The notes below the pieces were generated by a model that had not been told where the DNA came from, did no database searches, and was given only the letters and a program-made list of their open reading frames with translations. 48,611 nucleotides of DNA from an uncultured Pelagibacteraceae bacterium. Lineage in GTDB: Bacteria; Pseudomonadota; Alphaproteobacteria; Pelagibacterales; Pelagibacteraceae. The position numbers and the translations under genes were made by a program. This document shows, piece by piece, positions 42,423 through 48,611 of the stretch (its first letter is position 1; the number at the start of each line of letters is the position of its first letter). The stretch spans positions 1 to 48,611 of the forward strand of contig CACJRJ010000010.1 of assembly GCA_902595725.1 (NCBI GenBank). Reading direction: 5' to 3'.

Positions 42423-43637
42423 ATGGAAAAAAATATTTTACCGATTAAAAAAGCGGTTCTAATATTTTTTGTATTTGCTTGTGGATATTTTATATCTGCA
42501 CTTTTAAGAGCAATTACAGCAACTTTATCTCCTTTATTAACTTCAGAGTTTAATTTAAACGCTGGTGATTTAGGATTATTAGCTGGTGGTTACTTTTTAG
42601 GATTTGCATCTATGCAAATACCTCTTGGATATTTACTTGATAAACATGGACCTAAAAAAGTTGTTTCATCCTTTTTATTAATTGCAATTATTGGAACAAC
42701 TGCTTTTGCTTTGGCACAAAGCTTTTCAGGCTTACTTATCTCAAGAATTTTAATTGGAGTTGGTGTTAGTGCATGTTTAATGGGACCTTTAACTGGTTAT
42801 AGAATTTGGTTTGCAGACGAATATCAGCAAAGAGCTAATGCTTGGATGTTAATGGTGCTTTCAATGGGTTTTGTTTTTTCAACATTACCTGTTCAAATTT
42901 TATTACCAACTATGGGCTGGAGATGGATATTTGGTTCAGTAGCTATTGTAATATTTCTTATTATAATTTTAATATTGCTTTTTATTCCCTCGTGGAAAAG
43001 TGATGATAGTAAAGAGGTAGAGAATGTTGGATCTTTATCAGATATTTGGAAAAATAAATTTTTTAGAAGCACAATTCCTCTTGGATTATTTAATTACGGA
43101 GGAATGGTTGCAATTCAAACTTTATGGGCTGGACCCTGGATGGTTAGAGTTACAGGATATACACCATTAGAGAGCGCTACAGGACTTTTTTGGATAAATA
43201 TAACAATGTTAATTGCTTTTTTTATTTTTGGATACATTTTACCAAAAATTACAAAACTTGGCTTAGAGTCGATGAGACTAATGAAGTTTGGACTACCAAT
43301 TAGTTATTTATCATTACTTGTTATAATTATTTCAGGTGAAAATGCAGGTGCATTACATTTTACTTTATATATACTTACTTCAATTGTACTAACACTAACC
43401 CAGCCTGCTGTGGCTTTATCTTTTCCGACCAGTTTAGCAGGAAAATCGCTTACATCATTTAATTTACTTATTTTTGTAGGTACTTTTTTAATGCAATGGG
43501 GAATTGGTTTAGTTATTGATTTGTCTCAATTTTTAGGGAAAGGAGAAAGTCAAAGTTTTCAAATTTCTTTTACTGTTTATTTAATCATTTGTATTTTAAG
43601 TTATTCATATTTTATTATGAAAAATAAAAATGAATAA
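42423..43637 (+). CDS. MFS transporter
   Basis: 404 residues with about 12 hydrophobic segments. Motif A-like sequence GYLLDKHGPKKVVSSFLL follows helix 2, and the N-terminal half has AITATLSPLLTSEFNLNAGDLGLLAGGYFLGFASMQIPLG, typical of nitrate/cyanate/OFA-like carriers. Substrate not determinable. It follows dctM by 9 bases and overlaps the hydrolase gene by 8, so it may be part of the same transcription unit as dctQM. Confidence 0.9.
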   Translation: MEKNILPIKKAVLIFFVFACGYFISALLRAITATLSPLLTSEFNLNAGDLGLLAGGYFLGFASMQIPLGYLLDKHGPKKVVSSFLLIAIIGTTAFALAQSFSGLLISRILIGVGVSACLMGPLTGYRIWFADEYQQRANAWMLMVLSMGFVFSTLPVQILLPTMGWRWIFGSVAIVIFLIIILILLFIPSWKSDDSKEVENVGSLSDIWKNKFFRSTIPLGLFNYGGMVAIQTLWAGPWMVRVTGYTPLESATGLFWINITMLIAFFIFGYILPKITKLGLESMRLMKFGLPISYLSLLVIIISGENAGALHFTLYILTSIVLTLTQPAVALSFPTSLAGKSLTSFNLLIFVGTFLMQWGIGLVIDLSQFLGKGESQSFQISFTVYLIICILSYSYFIMKNKNE

Positions 43638-44445
43638 AAAAAAAATGTATATTTTGTCTATAGTTGGTTTAGTAGTTTTAATTTACTTAGTAATTTCATT
43701 AATATTATATAATTCTCAAAGAAGCTTATTATATCATCCCGCAGAAAATAATTATACTGGAGATATACTTACGGTTTCAATAGAAAAAATTAAAATTAAA
43801 AATGATGATAATATTGAACTACAAGCTTGGTACCATGAAAAAAATATAGAAAAGTATAAAACTATTCTTTTTTTACATGGTAATGCAGGATCTTTAGAAA
43901 ATAGAATACACAAAATTAATCATTTTAATGACATGGATGTAAATTTTTTAATTATTTCTTGGAGAGGTTTTAGCGGTAATAAAGGTAAACCATCTGAAAA
44001 TGGCCTTTATATAGACGCAAAGAGTGGGGTTGATTGGCTAAAGAACAAAGGAATTGAGGAAGAAAATATTATTATTTATGGTGAGTCGTTAGGAACAGGT
44101 GTGGCTACTGAAATTGCTCAAAAAAATAATTTTGCAGGAGTAATTTTAGAATCACCATTCACTTCAATGATAGCTGCTGCTAAATCTAAGTATCCAATAT
44201 TTCCTATCAAGTTGCTTCTTAAAGATAAATATGAAAGCGATAAAAAGATTAAAAATATAAAATCTCCTATTTTAATTATGCACGGTGAGGTAGATAAAAT
44301 AGTTCCATTTTGGATGGGAAAAAAATTATATGAGTTAGCAAATCAACCCAAGTATTCATATTTTCCTAAATATGACGATCATATGATGGATTTTAATAAA
44401 GACTTAATTAATTCAATCAATTTGTTTATTAAAAGTTTAAATTAA
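43630..44445 (+). CDS. Membrane-anchored alpha/beta hydrolase (BEM46/ABHD13-like)
   Basis: 271 residues. One N-terminal hydrophobic anchor (YILSIVGLVVLIYLVISLILY) precedes an alpha/beta hydrolase fold: FLHGNAGSLENR (oxyanion), ISWRGFSGNKGKPSENGLYIDA, the nucleophile elbow YGESLGTGVA, LIMHGEVDKIVPFWMG with the acid Asp, and DDHMMDF with the catalytic His. Family members are serine hydrolases of uncertain substrate, probably facing the periplasm here. It overlaps the end of the MFS gene. Confidence 0.9.
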   Translation: MNKKKMYILSIVGLVVLIYLVISLILYNSQRSLLYHPAENNYTGDILTVSIEKIKIKNDDNIELQAWYHEKNIEKYKTILFLHGNAGSLENRIHKINHFNDMDVNFLIISWRGFSGNKGKPSENGLYIDAKSGVDWLKNKGIEEENIIIYGESLGTGVATEIAQKNNFAGVILESPFTSMIAAAKSKYPIFPIKLLLKDKYESDKKIKNIKSPILIMHGEVDKIVPFWMGKKLYELANQPKYSYFPKYDDHMMDFNKDLINSINLFIKSLN

Positions 44446-44494
44446 GACACAATCCCAACAAATAGTTTACTCAATTAATTAATAAAAAATTTAC

Positions 44495-45055
44495 GTGAGA
44501 AAATTATTAATTTTTTTTTTTATTGTCTTAAATTATCAAAATTCTTTTGCTGAACCCAATAATTTAGAAAAAGAAGATTTTTTTTATATTGGAACAATGA
44601 AATCTCATAATAATGATTTTACACTTTACTTTAAAACTAGAGGGAAAGCTGTATTAGCTAGAGGTGAGGAATTTAATTATATTACCGATTATCCTCAGGA
44701 TTTATATATTTATAATAATCATACTAAATCTGACGAGTCATTAATTTCTTATGATTGGTTTCCATCAAGAGCAAAACAAATTATAGAAAATTATGATTTT
44801 CCAGTATTTCCAGAAGATTTTGCATATTATTTATTAAACGATAACAATACTCTTATAATGGTAAGTGCAATAAAAAATATTAATGCTAATTTAGTTTTTG
44901 ATATTTCTAAAAGAAATTTAAAAAAATATGATAAAAAAAATAGATTAGAGTTTATAATTTCGTCAGTTGCAAAGAAATGTGGTTATTTAAGTTTAGAGGA
45001 TAAATATAATTGTGATTATTATAAGCCTTTAATTTCTAATAATTTAATTAATTAG
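44495..45055 (+). CDS. Secreted hypothetical protein
   Basis: 186 residues starting at a GTG, with a short signal peptide (RKLLIFFFIVLNYQNSFAEP) likely cleaved after SFA. The rest is soluble and predicted alpha/beta, rich in Tyr and Asn. Two Cys near the C terminus (KKCGYLSLEDKYNCDYY) could form a disulfide in the periplasm. I recognise no family. It follows the hydrolase by 49 bases and overlaps the convergent ftsY 3' end by 8. Confidence 0.7.
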   Translation: MRKLLIFFFIVLNYQNSFAEPNNLEKEDFFYIGTMKSHNNDFTLYFKTRGKAVLARGEEFNYITDYPQDLYIYNNHTKSDESLISYDWFPSRAKQIIENYDFPVFPEDFAYYLLNDNNTLIMVSAIKNINANLVFDISKRNLKKYDKKNRLEFIISSVAKKCGYLSLEDKYNCDYYKPLISNNLIN

Positions 45056-45965
45056 ATGCAATAAAAGCTTCAGCAAATTGTTCTGCTTTAAAGATTTGTA
45101 AATCATCTTCTTTTTCACCCAAACCAAGAGCAATAATTGGTAATTTATATTTTTTTGCAATAGCAATTAATATTCCACCTTTTGCAGTTCCATCTAATTT
45201 TGTCATAATTAATCCTGTGATTGGAATTATTTTATTAAACTCTTCAACCTGATTGATTACATTTTGCCCAGAAGTTGCATCTAAAACTAATAATACTTCG
45301 TGGGGAGCACTCGGATCAATTTTTTTTGTTACGTTTGCAATTTTTTTATACTCCTCCATTAAATTTTTTTTATTTTGCAATCTACCTGCAGTATCTATTA
45401 AGACATGTGTAAATTGATTTTTTATAGCTTGATCAACTGCTTTGTAAGCAACAGATGCTGGGTCTGACCCTTGTGAGGACTTAACAATTTCTACATCTAT
45501 TTTTTTTGCCCAATTTTCCAATTGCTCTATTGCTGCGGCTCTAAATGTATCTGATGCTGAAAATATAACTTTATTATCATTAGATTTTAATATTTTTCCT
45601 ATTTTTCCTATTGTAGTAGTTTTTCCAACCCCATTAACTCCTGAGACAAGAATAGCATTTAAATCATTTTTATTTCTAAAAAAATTTTCATTTTCTAATG
45701 GGGACATTAAATCAATTATATAATTTTTAAGAATAGAATTAATTTCATCAACTTTATTTTTGTTTGGATCAATTTTTTTTTCAGAAATTATATTTCTAAT
45801 TTCTTCAGATGCTGCAACACCTACATCAGATTGAATTAAAAAATCTTCTATTTCATTAAGTGCCTTATCATCTATTTCTTTTTTTATAATTATTTCTTTA
45901 AGACCAGATGTAAAAGTAGATGCACTTTTTTTAAAACCTAATTTAAATTTTTCAAAAATTCCCAT
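45048..45965 (-). CDS. ftsY: Signal recognition particle receptor FtsY
   Basis: 305 residues, the short form without the acidic N-terminal A domain of enterobacterial FtsY. NG domain motifs: GVNGVGKTTTIGKIGKIL (G1), SASDTFRAAAIEQLENWA, LIDTAGRLQNKKNLMEE (G3), LVLDATSGQN, MTKLDGTAKGGILIAIA (G4), and LGLGEKEDDLQIF. It docks the ribosome-SRP complex at the inner membrane. The start overlaps dapF by one base. Its partner ffh lies just beyond, divergently. Confidence 0.97.
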   Translation of the reverse strand: MGIFEKFKLGFKKSASTFTSGLKEIIIKKEIDDKALNEIEDFLIQSDVGVAASEEIRNIISEKKIDPNKNKVDEINSILKNYIIDLMSPLENENFFRNKNDLNAILVSGVNGVGKTTTIGKIGKILKSNDNKVIFSASDTFRAAAIEQLENWAKKIDVEIVKSSQGSDPASVAYKAVDQAIKNQFTHVLIDTAGRLQNKKNLMEEYKKIANVTKKIDPSAPHEVLLVLDATSGQNVINQVEEFNKIIPITGLIMTKLDGTAKGGILIAIAKKYKLPIIALGLGEKEDDLQIFKAEQFAEAFIASN

Positions 45966-46789
45966 TAAATCTTTATGTTAATTTGATCTATATTTGAAAC
46001 AGTCCCAGTCATTGAAATATTTTCACTTTTATCTATCAAAATTAACAACTTTCCTAGTTCAAATTCTATTTCAGTTTTATTTTTTATTTTATCATTAATT
46101 TTTGCAGCATAAGCAGTTGCACAAGCAGCGGTACCACAGGCTTTTGTTAGTCCAGCGCCTCTTTCCCAAACCTTAACTTTAATATGATTCTCGTTAATTA
46201 TATTTGCTAATGTAACATTACATTTTTCGGGAAATAATTTATTATTTTCGATTTCTGGTCCAATTTTTTCTAAATTAAAATCTTCTATATTATCTACAAA
46301 AAAAACAACATGTGGATTTCCTACATTTACTGCAGTACCACCAAAATACTCATTATTATTATTATCAACTATTTTAAAATTTAAATTAATTGTATTTAAT
46401 TCTTCTAGCAAAGGAATTTCATTCCAATTAGTCTTTGCTGGGCCAATTTTTGTTTCTACTAATTTTTTATCTAAAATTCTTGATTCTAAATTTCCAGATT
46501 TTGTACCTAGTACTATTTTATTTTTATTCATTTCTTTTGACAATAAATAGGCCACACATCTTGTTCCATTTCCACAAGCTCCTGAAACACTTCCATCTGA
46601 ATTATAAAATTCCATATCAGCATCAATTTTTTCATTTTTTTTAATAAATATAAGTTGATCACAGCCAATAAAATTTCTATTACAAATTTTTTTTATTTGG
46701 TCATTTGTTAATTCAATATGATTGTGCCTTTGATCAATGATTACAAAATCATTTCCTAAACCATCCATTTTAAAAGCTTTGAATTCCAT
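45965..46789 (-). CDS. dapF: Diaminopimelate epimerase
   Basis: 274 residues. Both catalytic cysteine regions are visible: MEFYNSDGSVSGACGNGTRC and WERGAGLTKACGTAACATA. The start has KMDGLGNDFVIID, and VGNPHVVFFVDNI lies between. It converts LL- to meso-diaminopimelate for lysine and peptidoglycan. In many Alphaproteobacteria miaB or mtaB separates dapF from ftsY, but here they overlap by one base. Confidence 0.97.
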   Translation of the reverse strand: MEFKAFKMDGLGNDFVIIDQRHNHIELTNDQIKKICNRNFIGCDQLIFIKKNEKIDADMEFYNSDGSVSGACGNGTRCVAYLLSKEMNKNKIVLGTKSGNLESRILDKKLVETKIGPAKTNWNEIPLLEELNTINLNFKIVDNNNNEYFGGTAVNVGNPHVVFFVDNIEDFNLEKIGPEIENNKLFPEKCNVTLANIINENHIKVKVWERGAGLTKACGTAACATAYAAKINDKIKNKTEIEFELGKLLILIDKSENISMTGTVSNIDQINIKI

Positions 46790-46811
46790 ATAATAATACT
46801 TAACTTATTTA

Positions 46812-46837
46812 TTGACTTTTTGAACCTCTATTATAAT
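46812..46837 (+). promoter_or_regulatory. Likely promoter of the ffh leader
   Basis: A perfect TATAAT at 46832-46837 lies just before the structured leader. TTGACT at 46812-46817 is the best -35 match, but the spacer is only 14 bases, so the -35 assignment is uncertain. The predicted start, near 46843-46846, falls at or inside the TCGCAG arm (46841-46846), so that 5' helix would be complete only if transcription starts slightly earlier. Confidence 0.45.
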
Positions 46838-46840
46838 TTA

Positions 46841-46938
46841 TCGCAGTTTCCGCAAAATAAGCAATTTGCGGTGTCTTTGGTAACAAAGAGATCGACACCA
46901 GTCTGCGAGGGTTCGCCCACTGGTGCGATAGCTGCTGG
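46841..46938 (+). ncRNA. ffh leader structured RNA (SAR11 ffh motif)
   Basis: A GC-rich, highly complementary block directly upstream of ffh. Helices seen: TCGCAG (46841-46846) with CTGCGA (46903-46908); A, CCGCAAA (46850-46856) with TTTGCGG (46865-46871); B, GGTGTC (46870-46875) with GACACC (46894-46899), with an inner TTTG-GTAA-CAAA hairpin; and C, CACCAGT (46896-46902) with ACTGGTG (46919-46925), with an inner GGG-TTCG-CCC. B shares bases with both A and C, so they exclude each other. C together with the 5' helix would form a pseudoknot. I recall an ffh leader motif described in Pelagibacter. The sequence does not contain the conserved SRP RNA domain IV. Confidence 0.75.
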
Positions 46939-46946
46939 ATGAAAAT

Positions 46947-48305
46947 ATGTTTGAAAATTTGACAAATAAATTTGAAGAAGTTTTTTCTTCTCTAAAAAAA
47001 GCACCATCACTTGATGAAAAGCAAGTTGATGAAGGACTTAGAGGTATAAGGCAAGCTTTATTAGAAGCAGATGTAACCTTAGATGTTGCTAAACAATTTA
47101 TTGAAAATGTTAAACCAAAAGCTTTAGGTCAAGAAATAATTAGATCTACTTCACCAGGGCAAATGGTGGTTAAAATAGTTTATGACGAATTAGTAAAATT
47201 ATTGGGTGAAAAAAATGAAGATATAAATTTAAATGTCGTTCCACCTGTTCCAATGATGTTAGTTGGACTTCAGGGTTCAGGAAAAACAACAACAACTGCA
47301 AAATTAGCAAAATTTTTAGAAAAAAATAAAAAAAAGAAAATTATGATGGTTAGTCTTGACGTTTATAGACCAGCTGCTCAAGAACAACTCAAGTCTCTTG
47401 GTGAACAAAATAATATTTTAACATTGCCAATTATTGAAGGACAAGTGCCAGCAGATATTTGTAGAAGAGCAATTAGTGCAGCAAATTTAAATGGAGCAGA
47501 GATAATTTTATTTGACACCGCAGGACGAACTCAAATCGATCTTCAAATGATGAGTGAGATTAAACAAATAGAAAGTATAATTAAACCAACAGAAACATTT
47601 CTTGTTGCAGATTCTTTAACAGGACAAGTGGCAGCCGAAGTAGCAAAAGAATTTAAAAATACAGTAAATCTTACAGGTATAGTTTTAACAAGAGCAGACG
47701 GAGATGCCAGAGGCGGAGCGGCAGTAAGCATGAAATATGTTTCAAATGTTCCTATTAAATTTTTAGGTATTGGAGAAAAAATTGAAAATTTAGAAGTTTT
47801 TCATCCCGATAGAATTGCAAATAGAATTCTAGGTATGGGAGACATTGTTTCTCTTGTAGAAAAAGCATCTCAAGATCTAAGTGAGGAAAATTTAAAAAAA
47901 ACAGAAGAAAATTTAAAAAAAGGTAGTTTTTCCATGGAAGACTATTTAACTCAGTTAAGGCAAATGAAAAAGATGGGTGGAATTGAAGGTGTCATGTCTT
48001 TTCTTCCTGGAGTTTCAAAAGTAAAATCTCAAATGGATCAAGCTGGAATTGATGAATCAATTATTTCACAAAACGAAGCAATAATTTTATCAATGACAAA
48101 AAAAGAAAGAGAGAACCCAAAAATTATAGATGGTTCTAGAAGAAAAAGAATTGCTAATGGCTCTGGAACAGATGTAGCCACTATCAATAAATTGTTAAAA
48201 CAATTTAAAATGATGTCTGAAATGATGAAAAAGATGTCAAAAGGAAACTTGAAAGGTATGACAGACAAAGGAATACCTCCAGAGCTTTTTAATCAATTAA
48301 AATAA
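46947..48305 (+). CDS. ffh: Signal recognition particle protein Ffh
   Basis: 452 residues. N domain: FENLTNKFEEVFSSLKK. G domain: LVGLQGSGKTTTTAKLAKFL, VSLDVYRPAAQEQLKSLGEQ, LFDTAGRTQIDLQMM, TRADGDARGGAAVSM, FLGIGEKIENLEVFHPDRIA. M domain: FSMEDYLTQLRQMKKMGG, the RNA-binding SRRKRIANGSG, and a Met-rich tail MMSEMMKKMSKGNLKGM. With 4.5S RNA it recognises nascent membrane proteins and hands them to FtsY. rpsP follows 14 bases later, the usual bacterial order. Expression is probably tuned by the structured leader. Confidence 0.98.
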   Translation: MFENLTNKFEEVFSSLKKAPSLDEKQVDEGLRGIRQALLEADVTLDVAKQFIENVKPKALGQEIIRSTSPGQMVVKIVYDELVKLLGEKNEDINLNVVPPVPMMLVGLQGSGKTTTTAKLAKFLEKNKKKKIMMVSLDVYRPAAQEQLKSLGEQNNILTLPIIEGQVPADICRRAISAANLNGAEIILFDTAGRTQIDLQMMSEIKQIESIIKPTETFLVADSLTGQVAAEVAKEFKNTVNLTGIVLTRADGDARGGAAVSMKYVSNVPIKFLGIGEKIENLEVFHPDRIANRILGMGDIVSLVEKASQDLSEENLKKTEENLKKGSFSMEDYLTQLRQMKKMGGIEGVMSFLPGVSKVKSQMDQAGIDESIISQNEAIILSMTKKERENPKIIDGSRRKRIANGSGTDVATINKLLKQFKMMSEMMKKMSKGNLKGMTDKGIPPELFNQLK

Positions 48306-48319
48306 TAAAAGGAGAATAA

Positions 48320-48611
48320 ATGTTAAAACTTAGATTATCTATGGGAGGAACAAAAAAGCGACCCATTTATAAAATTGTTGTAGCAGACAGTAGGTTTGCA
48401 AGAGATGGAAGATTTATTGAAAAACTTGGTTTTTTTAATCCATTACTACCAAAAGAAAAAAAGGAAAGAGTTGGACTGGAAGAAGAAAGGATTAAATATT
48501 GGTTAAGTCAAGGTGCTCAACCGACAACAAGAGTAGCAAGAATTCTTGGTGAAAATAAAATGATGGAAATGCCTGAGAAAGGTAACAACCCTCAAAAAGC
48601 TATACCAAAAA
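48320..48611 (+). CDS. rpsP: 30S ribosomal protein S16 (3' end beyond window)
   Basis: Starts at the ATG with a good AAAGGAG site 7 bases upstream and runs off the window after ~97 codons. [45 protein letters not shown], then [20 protein letters not shown], is the S16 signature. It is needed for 30S subunit assembly. The rpsP-rimM-trmD-rplS set would be expected next. Confidence 0.97.
   Translation, partial: MLKLRLSMGGTKKRPIYKIVVADSRFARDGRFIEKLGFFNPLLPKEKKERVGLEEERIKYWLSQGAQPTTRVARILGENKMMEMPEKGNNPQKAIPK

Noticed and set aside
46841-46938. 4.5S SRP RNA gene in front of ffh
   Set aside because: The conserved domain IV (GGTCAGG...GGAAGCAGCC type) is absent, and the block sits as a leader close to the ffh start. 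An ffh leader motif fits better.
1-48611. CRISPR array, prophage, insertion sequence or integrase
   Set aside because: No regularly spaced direct repeats, transposase, integrase or phage structural gene was seen on either strand.

Overview
The window looks like a chromosome segment of a free-living marine alphaproteobacterium of the SAR11 / Pelagibacter type. The DNA is very AT-rich, the proteins are rich in Lys, Asn and Ile, intergenic gaps are tiny (often 0-30 bp, with many ATGA or TAATG overlaps), and no insertion sequence, prophage or CRISPR array was seen. Gene content also fits: TakP-type TRAP transport, acetate symporter plus acs, ccm and hem genes, and several photolyase-family proteins. 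No gene-free stretch exceeds about 200 bases. The window opens inside a UbiH-like gene and ends inside rpsP.

Layout. 1-3600: 3' end of a ubiquinone-type flavin hydroxylase, a LON-substrate-binding-domain protein, a TPR-sulfotransferase, tRNA-Gly(GCC) with a visible promoter, and a pterin carbinolamine dehydratase. 3544-7762 (minus): rpe, a heparinase II/III-like protein and purH, preceded by a YggT-like membrane protein. 7833-12683: a two-subunit Na+/solute symporter (small DUF4212-type and large VC_2705-type subunits) with its own terminator, a conserved hypothetical gene, and acs. The symporter and acs suggest acetate uptake and activation. 12698-14187: EVE-domain protein and tsaD, divergent from hemC-hemD, a MscS channel, YggT and folD (14246-18094).

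18126-22064 is a light-repair locus with two unusual photolyase-family proteins. The first is a bacterial (6-4)/FeS-type protein that has lost most of its iron-sulfur ligands. The second, converging on it, has an N-terminal FAD domain and a C-terminal remainder (NewPHL-like inverted topology). Around them lie a DCC protein, a 41-residue DUF2256 zinc-ribbon protein, a 40-residue putative membrane peptide and an SDR-fold protein without the catalytic tyrosine. This is the most interesting block.

22079-27686: psiE-like, a small membrane ORF, argG, a frameshifted IalB-like gene, a Tas-type aldo-keto reductase, a Bax-inhibitor-1 protein, DUF2794, YciB and hspQ. 27888-32557: ccmCDEFGH for cytochrome c maturation (ccmA, ccmB and ccmI are not here), then a PagL-like outer-membrane protein. 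32567-42413: an organic-acid block with two tandem FMN 2-hydroxyacid dehydrogenases, an aminotransferase, a GlcD-like FAD oxidase, and a TakP-like TRAP transporter. Its large subunit has a C-terminal coiled-coil extension of about 300 residues. I infer uptake and oxidation of lactate-, glycolate- or 2-oxoacid-like substrates. 42423-45055: an MFS carrier, an alpha/beta hydrolase and a secreted hypothetical protein. 45048-48611: dapF-ftsY on the minus strand, divergent from ffh-rpsP. ffh is preceded by a structured leader with competing helices that fits the SAR11 ffh RNA motif.
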